Source: Geitlerinema sp. BBD 1991-9 (GTDB lineage Bacteria; Cyanobacteriota; Cyanobacteriia; Cyanobacteriales; Geitlerinemataceae). Taken from it: a stretch of 64,000 nucleotides of DNA. Shown here piece by piece: positions 19,037 to 28,583 of this stretch. The first letter of the stretch is position 1; each line of letters opens with the position of its first letter. The translations under genes and the position numbers were made by a program. Location: positions 34,168 through 98,167 of the forward strand of contig LWRO01000023.1 in NCBI GenBank assembly GCA_001657325.1. The letters are read 5' to 3'. The notes beneath the pieces were generated by a model. The model was not told the DNA's origin, ran no database searches, and saw only the letters and a list, made by a program, of their open reading frames with translations.

Positions 19037-21444
19037 GCGACGAAACGACCCTCTTTCAACGCGATCCCTTTGCAGACGGAACGATCGACGATCCCCTCGT
19101 CGAAATCCGCACTTACAACGGTACGAGTAACAACCTCACCCCGGAGCGAACGACTTACGGCGCTTCGGGAGAGCCGTTTTTACGTTTGTATCCTCCCGAG
19201 TACGAAGATGGAGAGAATACGCCAGCGGGAGTGGGAAACCGCCAACCGATTCCAATTTACACCCAGGAAGAAGTCGATCGACTGGCTGCGCTCGGACGTA
19301 CTGTCGTTCCGAATAGCGATCCCTCGATCGACGCACCGTTTCTGGAACTGAATCCCCCCGATCGACCCAGTCCTCGCGTCGTCAGTAACGTTCTCTCCGA
19401 CCAAGACGGACAAAGTATTCCCAACTCGCGGTTCTTAACCGATCTGTCTTGGAGTTTCGGACAGTTCGTCAACCACGATATCGATCTCGCGCTCGAAGGC
19501 TTTGAGGAAACGAACCCCAATCGCGATCTCTCGTTTCCCATCGATATTCCTGTAGACGATCCCGACTTCGGCGAAAATACCTCCGGCGCGCGTCCGAACA
19601 ACCAATTTGCGTTCGAGCGAGATGCTGTCGCATCGGGAACCGGCGTTAACGACGTACCGGGAACGGGAGTCAACCGCATTACGGCGTGGCTCGACCTTTC
19701 GACAGTATACGGGTCGCACGTGGAAATTGCGCGAGAACTTCGATCGAATACGGATGGAAAGCTGCGTGTGACTCCCACTGAAACCGGCGATCTCCTTCCC
19801 GCTAACAGTCCCAGTCCCACGCGGGAGGGAAAACCGATTTCGCAACCGGGAGCGTTTCAAGAGGTGGGATTCGCCACTGGAGACGAGCGCGTCAACGAAA
19901 ACAACAGTCTCGCCGCGCAACACACGCTCTGGGTTAGAAATCACAACCGCCTCGCAGAAGAACTGGCGCAGGTTCACCCCGATTGGACGGACGAGCAACT
20001 GTTTCAACAAGCGCGTCAACTGAATATCGCACAGTATCAAAACATCGTTTTCAGCGAGTGGCTCCCGTCATTACTGGGAGAAAACAACCCCAATTCGCTG
20101 CGTTCCTACGAAGGTTACGACGACACGCTCGATCCTCAAACGAGTAACGTCTTCGTCACTGCGTCGCTTCGCATCGGTCACACCTTAGTCAGTCCGACGA
20201 TTTTACGACTCGACGAAAACGGCGAAGTCGATCCTCGGGGAAATATCAGCTTTTTCCGCAATTTCAACGCGCCTGACGTAACGGAAGGAGAAGATCTCGA
20301 TGTTCTGTTTCGCGGCTTGGCCTCGAAGTTTTCGCAAAACGTCGATACGAAAGTCGCCGACGATCTGAGAAATGCGCTTCCCGATTTCATCGGCGCGACG
20401 CCAATTCCGCTGGGTGCAGTGGGTTTCGATTTAGCCTCGGCGAACGTCCAGCGGGGACGCGATCGAGGAATTTCGGATTACAACCAACTGCGGCGAACTC
20501 TGGCGGAACAGTACCCAGAGTTGGGAATTCGTCCGGTGACGAGTTTTGCGGAAATTACGTCTGACCCGGAATTACAAGCAGCGTTAGAAACAGTTTACGG
20601 AACGGTTGAAGATATCGATCCGTGGATTGGGTTACTCATTGAAGATCCGGTTCCGGGGTCGAGTTTCGGCGCGACGCAAGGTGCGATTTTCCGCGAACAG
20701 TTCGAGCGCATTCGCCACGCCGATCGATTTTGGTTCGATCGAAACTTAGAAAACGGCGGATTTTTTACCTCTGAGGAAATCGCCACCATTCGCGATACGT
20801 CATTTTCAGATATTCTGCGGAGAAATACCAAGATTCAGGATATTCAAGACAATCCGTTCGTTTTGATGAGTCTGGGAAAAGACGACACGGAGGAGATGAA
20901 CGGCGGTGTCGGTGAGGATTCAATGCTCGGAATGGGAGGAGACGATCGAATCTTCGCCGCCGCTGGAGACGACGCAATCGCGGGAAATCAGGGAAACGAC
21001 GATCTCGAGGGTGGGTTGGGGAACGACCTGCTGATGGGAGGAAAGGCGTTCGATCGATTGACGGGAGGCGAGGGTAACGACATCCTCAACGGCGATTGTG
21101 ATGGTGACACGCTAATGGGAGGTGCGGGTGCAGATACGTTCGCGTTCGGACGGGAAGGGGTGACGTTCGAGGCGTTGGGAATCGATTCGATCGAGGATTT
21201 TGTCAGTGGGGAGGATTCGATCGAGCTGTCTGTGGAGATGTTTGTTTTACCGCAAGGGACAGTGACTGTAGAAACCGTTGATGGAAATGCAGATCGATCG
21301 GAGGCTTCGATCGTGTTCGATCGATCGACGGGAGCGTTATTTTACAATCCCAACGGAGCCGATCTCGGCTTCGATTCCGGCGGCCAGTTCGCCACGCTTC
21401 AACCCGGTTTAACTCTCTCGGAAGGAGATGTTCGAGTCGTTTAA
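19033..21444 (+). CDS. Animal-type haem peroxidase with C-terminal RTX repeats (peroxicin-like)
   Basis: An 803-residue member of the peroxidase-cyclooxygenase superfamily. Visible motifs: distal GQFVNHDI with Gln144 and His148; the calcium loop AWLDLSTVYGS (~218-228); GDERVNEN with catalytic Arg286 and Glu289; and the proximal His383 in SLRIGHTLVSPT. The residue just before the distal His is Asn147, where myeloperoxidase has the ester-forming Asp94, so only the Glu ester link looks possible. Residues ~620-710 contain RTX nonapeptides (GGDDR, AGDDAI, QGNDDL, LGNDLL, EGNDIL, GGAGADTF), which implies calcium binding and type I secretion. Such enzymes oxidise halides or organic substrates with peroxide outside the cell. 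It is coupled to the upstream secreted protein. Confidence 0.93.
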   Translation: MSDETTLFQRDPFADGTIDDPLVEIRTYNGTSNNLTPERTTYGASGEPFLRLYPPEYEDGENTPAGVGNRQPIPIYTQEEVDRLAALGRTVVPNSDPSIDAPFLELNPPDRPSPRVVSNVLSDQDGQSIPNSRFLTDLSWSFGQFVNHDIDLALEGFEETNPNRDLSFPIDIPVDDPDFGENTSGARPNNQFAFERDAVASGTGVNDVPGTGVNRITAWLDLSTVYGSHVEIARELRSNTDGKLRVTPTETGDLLPANSPSPTREGKPISQPGAFQEVGFATGDERVNENNSLAAQHTLWVRNHNRLAEELAQVHPDWTDEQLFQQARQLNIAQYQNIVFSEWLPSLLGENNPNSLRSYEGYDDTLDPQTSNVFVTASLRIGHTLVSPTILRLDENGEVDPRGNISFFRNFNAPDVTEGEDLDVLFRGLASKFSQNVDTKVADDLRNALPDFIGATPIPLGAVGFDLASANVQRGRDRGISDYNQLRRTLAEQYPELGIRPVTSFAEITSDPELQAALETVYGTVEDIDPWIGLLIEDPVPGSSFGATQGAIFREQFERIRHADRFWFDRNLENGGFFTSEEIATIRDTSFSDILRRNTKIQDIQDNPFVLMSLGKDDTEEMNGGVGEDSMLGMGGDDRIFAAAGDDAIAGNQGNDDLEGGLGNDLLMGGKAFDRLTGGEGNDILNGDCDGDTLMGGAGADTFAFGREGVTFEALGIDSIEDFVSGEDSIELSVEMFVLPQGTVTVETVDGNADRSEASIVFDRSTGALFYNPNGADLGFDSGGQFATLQPGLTLSEGDVRVV

Positions 21445-21483
21445 TCTCATGGGGGTTCGAGTCATACTGACTGAGTTCCCAGC

Positions 21484-21587
21484 GGGTGCATCTCAAGACT
21501 GTAAAAATTGTTGTCGGTGCGTTACGCGGGAATCTCATTCGTCTCGACTTCAGCTGAATTTTGTAGCCCGCTAACACACCCTACGCC
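21484..21587. mobile_element. MITE-like element, family B, truncated copy
   Basis: It begins GGGTGCATCTCAAGACTG and matches the reverse complement of the element at 63019-63148 in several blocks, including CTCAAGACTGTAAAAAT, CGACTTCAGC, TTTTGTAGCCCG and the CACCCTA block. The far end, including its terminal repeat, is missing. It lies between the convergent peroxidase and pgsA genes and is non-coding. Confidence 0.72.
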
Positions 21588-21589
21588 TC

Positions 21590-22120
21590 TCAAATGCTCC
21601 CTATTTCCTCATCTCCTCGCATTTGTGGAATGAGATAAATCGCACCAGATACGAGTGTTAAAACCACAGACAGCCAAAACGCAACCAATCCGGCATTTGT
21701 CCAGGCTTGAGAGAGCGGTGCGAGCAGCAGTACGATCGCAGTAATTTGAGCGACGGTTTTGATTTTTCCCCACCAATTCGCGCCAGAAATGGTAGTTTGA
21801 CGGACTCGCCAACCCGCAACCGTCAATTCCCTGGCCAAAATCAAGAAAACGCCCCAAGCCGGAATAGTTCCCCATTCAATTAATACGAGGAACGGTGCAA
21901 ATACCAACAGCTTATCGACGAGTGGATCGAGAAATTTTCCCAAGTCGCTGACTTGATTGAAGCGACGAGCAACGTATCCATCAACCCAATCCGTTAGAGC
22001 TGCGATCGAGAAAATCGCCAAACCAATCCATCGATCGATCGGCGTTGGATTCGATAAAAAATACAGCAAAAATGGGATTCCCAGCATTCGCGACAGGGTA
22101 ATCCAAGTTGCAACAGTCAT
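21590..22120 (-). CDS. pgsA: CDP-diacylglycerol-glycerol-3-phosphate 3-phosphatidyltransferase
   Basis: A 176-residue integral membrane enzyme, normal length for the family. It joins CDP-diacylglycerol and glycerol-3-phosphate to give phosphatidylglycerol phosphate, the precursor of phosphatidylglycerol, which cyanobacterial photosystems require. The CDP-alcohol phosphotransferase signature is complete: DWVDGYVARRF followed by SDLGKFLDPLVDK, with all the metal-binding Asp residues. Four to five hydrophobic segments are visible. The start is the ATG at 22120. The downstream end abuts a truncated MITE-like element. It shares orientation with the lipid genes accA, aar and ado upstream, separated by a small gene. 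Confidence 0.95.
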   Translation of the reverse strand: MTVATWITLSRMLGIPFLLYFLSNPTPIDRWIGLAIFSIAALTDWVDGYVARRFNQVSDLGKFLDPLVDKLLVFAPFLVLIEWGTIPAWGVFLILARELTVAGWRVRQTTISGANWWGKIKTVAQITAIVLLLAPLSQAWTNAGLVAFWLSVVLTLVSGAIYLIPQMRGDEEIGSI

Positions 22121-22121
22121 T

Positions 22122-22150
22122 CAATTTACGATTGACAGTTTACGATTGTT
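22122..22150. repeat. Heptad-type repeat (TTTACGATTGACAG)
   Basis: The run AATTTACGATTGACAG followed by TTTACGATT lies directly upstream of pgsA. The same words occur at 8730-8760, 37535-37580 and 38258-38310. Confidence 0.55.
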
Positions 22151-22352
22151 TTTTATGAAACTTATCTCCTAAAGATTGCAACTTAGCTATTTTTTGAAAT
22201 TTGCGTTTTATCGAATTTTAAAACTCAAAAAACAAATCTAAAGTCCCCCGGAAAACAAGTGAGCGTATCGGGAGACCTCGTTCGTCACATCGGAGGTAGA
22301 GGCGTGGCGGGGTTCGCAAAACGCTCGTTAATCTCAGTCGAATTTCAAACAC

Positions 22353-22571
22353 TTACGGTGTGGGTGACAAATCGTCGATGACTTTAACTTTGCCCTGACG
22401 TACAGCGCGCATCAGTCGATTGACCGAGCGGCGGTCGTCTTCACTGAGGGAGTCATCCAACGAAGCGGCCATGAGTCCGTAACAGTCGGTTCGGGTCAGT
22501 ACGCCCGTATCTCGAACTGAGACGAGAATTTCCGAAATCGCCCCGGGTAACAATTGGAGTTCCGGTACCAT
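22353..22571 (-). CDS. Small conserved-type protein of unknown function
   Basis: A 72-residue, hydrophilic protein with no membrane segment. The middle is helical in character (DDSLSEDDRRSVNRLMRAVRQGKVKVIDDL). I recognise no domain. The start at 22571 gives MVPELQLLPGAISEIL, and codon use resembles the neighbours. It lies between pgsA and accA in the same direction, 184 bp from accA, so it could be part of the lipid gene cluster without being metabolic itself. Confidence 0.6.
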   Translation of the reverse strand: MVPELQLLPGAISEILVSVRDTGVLTRTDCYGLMAASLDDSLSEDDRRSVNRLMRAVRQGKVKVIDDLSPTP

Positions 22572-22755
22572 TAGCCTACGGCGAAAAATTCGGTACTTCC
22601 AGTATCACTGAGTCCGATCTCGAACTCAGCGATCGATCTCTCGTCATCTGCAAGATCTCGATCGTCATTCAATGCGATCGAAATCACAATTCGGGAGATG
22701 AAGCGGTAGAGAACGAAGCGAAGACTTCTCATCACCCAGTCATCCCGTCACCGCC

Positions 22756-23718
22756 TCATCTGTCCTCGTGTCCTTCCAAGAACACACCAATCCGTCGGAA
22801 CTTCTCATAACGGAGGTTGCGGCGTTGGTCGGGGGTCATCGCCGAGAGGTTCGCGAGTTCTTCGAGTAACGCCTTTTTAAGAATCTCTGTCGCTTCAATC
22901 GGTTTCGTGTGAACGCCACCCAGGGGTTCTGGAAGCAGTCGATCGAGAATGCCTAAGTCCTTGAGATCGCGAGCCGTAATCTTGAGGGCTTCTGCAGCTT
23001 GAGGACTCTTGGAAGCATCCTTCCAGAGAATCGCCGCACAAGCTTCCGGGGTCGCCACCGTGTACACGGCGTGTTCGAACATGAGTAGTCGATCGCCGAC
23101 ACCAATGCCCAAGGCCCCCCCCGATCCGCCTTCGCCAATCACGGTGCAGACGATCGGTACGTCGAGGCGAAACATCTCGCGCAGATTGTACGCGATCGCC
23201 TCTCCCTGACCGAGATGTTCCGCTTCGATACCCGCCCACGCCCCAGGCGTATCGATAAACGTGAGAATTGGCATTCCGAATCGATCGGCGTGTTCCATCA
23301 AGCGCATGGCTTTGCGATAGCCCCCAGGGGAGGCCATACCAAAATTGCGTGCGACGTTATCTTTCGTGTCTCGTCCTTTTTGATGGCCGAGCATGACCAC
23401 CGGGATACCCTCTAAACGAGCCAGACCGCCAACGAGTGCCGGATCGTCCGATCCCCCTCGATCGCCATGGAGTTCGATCCACTCGTCACTAATCGCTTGA
23501 ATGTAATCGAGCGTACTCGGCCGCTGAGGATGACGTGCCAGTTGTAAGCGTTGTGCCGGAGATAAACTGCCAAAAATTTCTTGTCGCAGTTGCCTGGCCC
23601 GCTCTTCCAACTGGTAAATCTCCTCCGACACGTCAACGTTCGTTTCGTCAGCGATATCGCGGATTTGCTGAATTCGCTTTTCCAGCTCGACGAGAGGTTT
23701 CTCGAAGTCTAATAGCAT
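22756..23718 (-). CDS. accA: Acetyl-CoA carboxylase carboxyltransferase subunit alpha
   Basis: A 320-residue protein of the usual length. With AccD it transfers the carboxyl group from biotin-AccB to acetyl-CoA, making malonyl-CoA, the first committed step of fatty acid synthesis. The start [16 protein letters not shown] is typical. [66 protein letters not shown] and [17 protein letters not shown] are the crotonase-type oxyanion and acyl-CoA-binding regions. The gene follows aar directly (54 bp). The order ado-aar-accA is a familiar cyanobacterial arrangement linking fatty acid supply and alkane synthesis. Confidence 0.97.
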   Translation of the reverse strand: MLLDFEKPLVELEKRIQQIRDIADETNVDVSEEIYQLEERARQLRQEIFGSLSPAQRLQLARHPQRPSTLDYIQAISDEWIELHGDRGGSDDPALVGGLARLEGIPVVMLGHQKGRDTKDNVARNFGMASPGGYRKAMRLMEHADRFGMPILTFIDTPGAWAGIEAEHLGQGEAIAYNLREMFRLDVPIVCTVIGEGGSGGALGIGVGDRLLMFEHAVYTVATPEACAAILWKDASKSPQAAEALKITARDLKDLGILDRLLPEPLGGVHTKPIEATEILKKALLEELANLSAMTPDQRRNLRYEKFRRIGVFLEGHEDR

Positions 23719-23772
23719 TTGGAGATCGGAGGTTAGAGACTAGGATAGAGAATACGGGCGCACCGGCCGCGA

Positions 23773-24807
23773 TTATCCTCGAACGAAAGACAAGAGGGGT
23801 TTAAACCCGTGTTTGATCGAGACGTCACCAATCAGTTCCATTTTTTCAACTGAAATTTGATTGCGTCCCCAGGAAAAGTTCGTGTGCCATTTCTCGAATT
23901 CCAATAACATCGATTCGGCAAAACACGCAAACATCTGTCGAGCCGGTACGTCCATATTGACTATCTTCATAATCCGCCAGTCAATATCGAGCGAGTGTTC
24001 GACAATTCCGCCTTTGAGAACATAGACACTCTCCGGACGATCGACTTGGTTGTCTAAGTTCTTCGGATAGCCGCCATCGATCAGTAAGCAAGGTTGCTTG
24101 AGTGTTTTCGCGTCGATCTGAAGGCCTTGGGGTAAACTCGCCACCCAAACCACGATATCGGCTTGCGGGAGTGCTTCCTCGAGAGCCATCACCTTACCGC
24201 GTCCGAGTTCGTCTTGTAACGCTTGCAAGCGCGCTCGATCTCGGGCAACGAGCAACAACTCCGACACGTCCGTTCGAGTGTTCAACCATCGGCACACAGC
24301 ACTACCGATGTCTCCAGTTGCGCCCACAACGGCAACTGTCGCTTTAGACAGTTCGATGCCGAGTTTCTGGCTTGCTTGCTCGACTTGACGACAAATAATG
24401 TACGCCGTGTGCGTGTTGCCTGTGGTAAAACGCTGGAAATCGAGCGTAATGTTACGAATTCGCTTAATTTGATTCAGGTTGAAATTCTCGAAAATAATGG
24501 ATGAAAACCCGCCCAGTGCTGTAATATCGAGTCCGATCTTTTGGGCGTGTGCCATAGCGTTGATAATTTTGCGCGTGGCGGCCTTAATGCGTCGTGCGGC
24601 CAACATCTCTGGCAAAAAGCACGACTCGACGTATCGACCCTCGATCGTTTGACCCGTTATGCTCGTCACGGTGATGTTATCGATAGTTTGCGGGGGAGCA
24701 GAACACCAAAAGTCCAACCCTTCTGCCGCAAAAGCGTCGTATCCCAAATCCTGAGCGACGGATCGGGCGTGTTCTAAATTCGTCAGGTGACCGATTAAAC
24801 CAAACAT
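23773..24807 (-). CDS. aar: Long-chain acyl-ACP reductase
   Basis: A 344-residue reductase. It reduces C16/C18 acyl-ACP (or acyl-CoA) to the fatty aldehyde with NADPH, the first step of cyanobacterial alkane synthesis. The N-terminal [14 protein letters not shown] is characteristic. A Rossmann glycine motif lies at [16 protein letters not shown], and [14 protein letters not shown] is conserved in the family. It lies downstream of ado. The 190-bp gap between them contains a hairpin-plus-T terminator, so aar may have its own promoter; a TATAGT box on the minus strand at 24887-24892 is a weak candidate. Confidence 0.97.
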   Translation of the reverse strand: MFGLIGHLTNLEHARSVAQDLGYDAFAAEGLDFWCSAPPQTIDNITVTSITGQTIEGRYVESCFLPEMLAARRIKAATRKIINAMAHAQKIGLDITALGGFSSIIFENFNLNQIKRIRNITLDFQRFTTGNTHTAYIICRQVEQASQKLGIELSKATVAVVGATGDIGSAVCRWLNTRTDVSELLLVARDRARLQALQDELGRGKVMALEEALPQADIVVWVASLPQGLQIDAKTLKQPCLLIDGGYPKNLDNQVDRPESVYVLKGGIVEHSLDIDWRIMKIVNMDVPARQMFACFAESMLLEFEKWHTNFSWGRNQISVEKMELIGDVSIKHGFKPLLSFVRG

Positions 24808-24920
24808 GGGCAGATCGTTAGAGAACCTGTCTTTCAGGCCGCGAAACGGTAATGAGTAACCATATGGGTTAATAAACCTTTACATTACTATAGGAAAGGC
24901 CACTTCTCAAGCTGTCCGCG

Positions 24921-24953
24921 AAAAACTGCCCGCTTTCACCGAGAAAACGGGCA
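24921..24953 (-). terminator. Terminator downstream of ado
   Basis: Read on the minus strand, TGCCCG and CGGGCA arms extended by TTTT/AAA pairs enclose a short loop and are followed by GTTTTT. It lies 45 bp after the ado stop and would separate ado transcripts from aar. Confidence 0.65.
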
Positions 24954-24997
24954 ATCGAAGGCAATATTTGCCCCTTCAAAACGCGAAGACGCAATTC

Positions 24998-25696
24998 TCA
25001 GACACCTTGGCGCAAACCTTGAGCCAGCATCCGCACGGTTTCGCGAGTGTTGAAGCCAATGTTACCGAGGGCTTCGCCGTAAGAGATCGTAAAATCTTCG
25101 ATTAACTCTTCTTTGGCCATGTGAAGCACGTTCGCATCGTCCTCGACTTGGTTGAGCATCCCCCAAACGAGCGGCAGGTTTTGGCGATTCGCTTCTTCAA
25201 TTCGAGGCTTAACTTCTTCAAAGCGTGCTTTGAGCCACTCTTCACCGAAGTTTAAGTGCAAGTATTCGTCTTTAACAACGCCTTCTGTGATTTTGTGGGA
25301 GAAGGAATCTGCAACGGGGAGGTAGATATTGTAAGCCGAGATCGCGAAGCATTCGATGATTAATGCTTGAATTACCAAGCAAGTCACGATATCTCCTTCC
25401 TCACCGGCTTTTTGGAAGTTGTCGCGCAGCTTGGAGAAGAACTCGCGAGCGAACTCCATGTCGGGGGTAACTTCCAGGTTCCGGCCACAAGCTTGAAACC
25501 CTTTCTCGTGACGGCGCTCCATTTTGGCCAGAGCCGTTAATTTGTCTTGATGCTCCGGCAGCAATTCCGCTAACTTAACAAAATTTTCGTAAGCTTCGTG
25601 CTCCCCTTCGATCACGATAGCGTTAATGCGGCTGTAAGCGTCTTTATAGGTTTCGCTTTGGTAATCGATCGTGGGGGTGGCTTCTAACTGCGGCAT
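24998..25696 (-). CDS. ado: Aldehyde-deformylating oxygenase
   Basis: A 232-residue non-haem di-iron enzyme, standard length. It converts fatty aldehyde from Aar to an alkane or alkene plus formate, using oxygen and electrons from ferredoxin. All ferritin-like metal-ligand regions are present: [20 protein letters not shown] (Glu and His), [15 protein letters not shown] (Glu) and [12 protein letters not shown] (Glu and His). It reads [20 protein letters not shown] at the start. It is transcribed toward aar and accA, with its own terminator after it. Confidence 0.98.
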   Translation of the reverse strand: MPQLEATPTIDYQSETYKDAYSRINAIVIEGEHEAYENFVKLAELLPEHQDKLTALAKMERRHEKGFQACGRNLEVTPDMEFAREFFSKLRDNFQKAGEEGDIVTCLVIQALIIECFAISAYNIYLPVADSFSHKITEGVVKDEYLHLNFGEEWLKARFEEVKPRIEEANRQNLPLVWGMLNQVEDDANVLHMAKEELIEDFTISYGEALGNIGFNTRETVRMLAQGLRQGV

Positions 25697-26060
25697 ATGT
25701 TTCCTATCTCCTCATCCTCAAGATGGTGGGGGGTGTAAACGACACTCAATTGCAGAACTCAGCTTTGAGAGGGTTGCAGTCCCGATTTAAAAGAGATCGA
25801 GACGTTCGCTTCATCCGTGCCGCTAGCCAGATAAGTGTTCGATCTCACTGGCAGAGGGTCAATTCAAGGATGCCCTCCCAGACGGGTAATGTCTCAGGGG
25901 AACGGGGCAAAACCCGTTTTCCTGCTTTGTCTTGAGGGTTTAACCCACTTGGCAAAGCACCTGTAACATTTTGGGTAAAACAACTTACTGTTTACTTTAC
26001 AAGGTTTAACCTAAACTTGACCAGATCTCACCGCTTCGGTTTAGTTGATATTGTCTCTCA
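25697..26060. other. Divergent intergenic region between ado and the ABC permease
   Basis: 364 bp with no gene I can support. It must hold the ado promoter on the minus strand and the permease promoter on the plus strand; I cannot assign either. Confidence 0.4.
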
Positions 26061-26966
26061 ATGACGGGGTGTCCGATGAGCGATCGATCTCCCAAGATTC
26101 CCGCGAATCCTTCGATCGAGGCAAAAGCTCGATCGAGGCAAAAATCGGCGATTGACTTCTCTAATCAGTCTCGACTGTTGAACCTGCTTTTTCTAATGGT
26201 TGGTGCGGGGATTGTGCTGTTTCCGTTGCTGGTGGTGCTTCGAGCCTCGTTCGCACCGTCGGGATCGGTTTTGAGTCTCGATTTAACCGGCTCGTGGACT
26301 TTGGAAAACTACCAACAGGTCTGGCAACGGGGTCGTTTTTGGCGAGCGTTCGCGAATTCTACGTTCGTTGCACTATCCGTTACAGGATTTCAAGTGTTAA
26401 CGTCAGCCCTGGCAGGATATGCGCTGGCACGGTTGAAATTTTGGGGGCGGCGCAGCTTGTTGACGGCAATCTTAGCAACCTTAGCCATTCCGTTTCAGTT
26501 GCTCGTGGTGCCGGTTTTTTTGATTCTGAAGTGGGGACACCTGCTCGATACTTACGGTGCCTTGATTCTACCCACTGCGGTGAACGGATTCGGGATTTTT
26601 TTGATGCGACAGTACTTCGTGACGATTCCCGTTGCGTTGGAGGAAGCGGCTGCCCTCGACGGTGCGAATCGCTGGCAAATTCTCACGCAGGTGATGCTTC
26701 CCTTATCTCGTCCGGCGTTAGTTACACTCTCTTTACTCGCGTTTATCGGGGAGTGGAACGATTTGTTTAAACCGTTGGTGTTTACCACCCAACCGGCACT
26801 CCAAACGGTTCAGTTAGCCCTCGCTGAGTTTCAAGAGCAGTTTACAAACGATTGGCCGCTACTGATGGCGGCTGTTGCCATCACAACGCTTCCGATTTTG
26901 GTGTTGTTCTTCCTCGGCCAACGCCAGTTCGTGCGTGGCATTGCTGCGACGGGGGTCAAGTCTTGA
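26061..26966 (+). CDS. Carbohydrate-type ABC transporter permease (MalG/UgpE family), orphan
   Basis: A 301-residue inner-membrane permease with six hydrophobic segments. The cytoplasmic EAA loop (LEEAAALDGANRWQILTQVMLPLSRPAL) contacts an ATPase subunit in this family. The MalG-type C-terminal permeases import sugars or glycerol-3-phosphate together with a binding protein, a second permease and an ATPase. None of those partners is encoded nearby, so it must pair with products of other loci. An alternative start is ATG 26076. The N-terminal 45 residues are Ser/Lys-rich and poorly conserved in type. Confidence 0.9.
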   Translation: MTGCPMSDRSPKIPANPSIEAKARSRQKSAIDFSNQSRLLNLLFLMVGAGIVLFPLLVVLRASFAPSGSVLSLDLTGSWTLENYQQVWQRGRFWRAFANSTFVALSVTGFQVLTSALAGYALARLKFWGRRSLLTAILATLAIPFQLLVVPVFLILKWGHLLDTYGALILPTAVNGFGIFLMRQYFVTIPVALEEAAALDGANRWQILTQVMLPLSRPALVTLSLLAFIGEWNDLFKPLVFTTQPALQTVQLALAEFQEQFTNDWPLLMAAVAITTLPILVLFFLGQRQFVRGIAATGVKS

Positions 26967-27337
26967 CGGCCTCGAAGGCGATTTGAGGAAATTCTCGGGG
27001 CTAATGCCTGAAACACGAGGGCTTTCACGGTCGAGTTCTGGATGCTGGTCTCGGGTGACCGGTGGGAGCTTCTCTTCTAAAGCGATAAACTATCGATCGA
27101 GGCGCAAGCTAACTCAAGAAACGGTGCGAACGTTCGTCGCGCCGTCGTCTTCTGCCTTGCCCGAACAAGCAACCCCCTGGCGAATCGATTGGAATGGTGA
27201 GTACAGTTGCAGACCTCCTGGCTGTGCTACGAGGAGTTGAGTTGAAAGCCTTCGGTTTCGCGATCCAGTGAGGCTGGCGATATCTGTTTGGCGATACCTA
27301 TTTTTTGTTCGTTGTCGGACTTCAATCCAAGGCCTGA
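26967..27337. other. Intergenic region upstream of the histidine kinase
   Basis: 371 bp with no gene or strong structure. Short open frames here have no recognisable protein character. Confidence 0.4.
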
Positions 27338-28432
27338 ATGGTTAAATTTAACGTCAGACGTGGACTCTTTCTCTCCCATCTCCTCGTCATGCTGGTCGGA
27401 CTCGGAAGTTTTATCGTTATCAGCAAGATTTATTCCCCCCGACAGTTCATCGTGCAACTCGAACGCATGGAACACACGGAATTTTTTAGCGTTCGATCGG
27501 TGAAAACTTACCTCGTCAAAGGGTTTGAAATTACCTGGAACCGCAGTACGTTTGGAGCGGCGATCGCCGGAACATCTGCCGCAGGACTGTTTAGTTACTG
27601 GCTGTCGAAGCGCATCACCGAACCTTTACGAAAGATGCGCCAAATCACGCAAAAATTTGCCGCCGGACAGTTTGACGAACGAATGCCCACGAGCGAAATT
27701 CCAGAATTTCACCAACTCAGCCTCAGCTTCAACCGCATGGCGGATAGTATCACCGATATCGAACAGCGTCGTCGGGAGCTGATCGGTGATATGACCCACG
27801 AATTGCGAACCCCCTTGACGGTGATGCAAGGATATCTCGAAGAACTCGCCGACGGCCGCCTCGAACCGACCCCAGAAACGTACTACAAACTGGCCGGCGA
27901 AACCCGTCGTCTCGAACGTCTGGTCAACGATTTACAGGAACTCTCGAAAGCCGAGGCGGGATACCTCACGATCGACGCACAACCGATGTCGCTACAGCCG
28001 TTGTTAGAGTCGTTGGTCGATCGACTGTCCGAACAACTTCCCGAGGAGTTGAGTTTGCATTTCAACTGCTCCCCCGACTTGTCCCAAGTTCTCGCCGATC
28101 GCGATCGAACCGAACAAATTCTGATTAATTTATTAGGCAATGCCGTTCGCTATTCCGACGAAGGTAAGATCTGCGTTCGCGCTTGGCACGACGAATCCGT
28201 CGTTTGGGTGGAAGTCAGCGATACGGGAATTGGAATCGCACCGGAAGATTTACCTCACGTGTTCGATCGATTTTGGCGAGCTGAGCGATCTCGCTGTCGC
28301 CATTCTGGCGGAACGGGCATCGGTTTGGCAATTACACGGCGACTGGTGGAGCTTCAAGGGGGACGTATTGAGGTTGAAAGTGAGTTAAACCAAGGGAGCC
28401 AGTTTCGCTTTTCAATTCCTCGGGTTCACTAG
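27338..28432 (+). CDS. Membrane sensor histidine kinase (HAMP, HisKA, HATPase)
   Basis: A 364-residue kinase. A transmembrane segment (~10-28), a short ~40-residue outer loop and a second segment (~67-87) precede HAMP (ITEPLRKMRQITQKFAAGQF). The dimerisation box is GDMTHELRTPL with the phospho-His near residue 155. The ATPase part shows the N box NLLGNAVRYS, G1 VSDTGIGIAPEDL, the F box FDRFWRAE and G2 GGTGIGLAI. The small outer loop suggests it senses membrane state or a membrane partner. No response regulator gene is adjacent, so its partner is unknown. The stop codon lies within the left end of an inverted-repeat element. Confidence 0.93.
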   Translation: MVKFNVRRGLFLSHLLVMLVGLGSFIVISKIYSPRQFIVQLERMEHTEFFSVRSVKTYLVKGFEITWNRSTFGAAIAGTSAAGLFSYWLSKRITEPLRKMRQITQKFAAGQFDERMPTSEIPEFHQLSLSFNRMADSITDIEQRRRELIGDMTHELRTPLTVMQGYLEELADGRLEPTPETYYKLAGETRRLERLVNDLQELSKAEAGYLTIDAQPMSLQPLLESLVDRLSEQLPEELSLHFNCSPDLSQVLADRDRTEQILINLLGNAVRYSDEGKICVRAWHDESVVWVEVSDTGIGIAPEDLPHVFDRFWRAERSRCRHSGGTGIGLAITRRLVELQGGRIEVESELNQGSQFRFSIPRVH

Positions 28433-28546
28433 AGCGCCAGTACAGAAGTAATGGCAGGGTGTGTTACGCAGACAAAAAATGGGCTGAAAATCCAGTTAAT
28501 GAGATTTCCGCGTAACGCACCCTGCACTTTTGTACCGCTGCTCTAG
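28429..28546. mobile_element. 118-bp inverted-repeat (MITE-like) element between convergent genes
   Basis: Both ends read CTAGAGC inward and continue as imperfect ~38-bp inverted repeats sharing GTACA, AAGT, GCAGGGTG and GTTACGC. The left end contains the stop codon of the histidine kinase gene. It is non-coding. It may double as a bidirectional terminator, since the genes on each side converge, but it lacks T tracts. Confidence 0.75.
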
Positions 28547-28583
28547 GAACGAAAAACCGATCGAAAAACGTGTGAGTGCGTTT

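Noticed and set aside
21445..21475. GGGTTCGAGTC resembling a tRNA T-loop
   Set aside because: No acceptor, D or anticodon stems can be formed around it.
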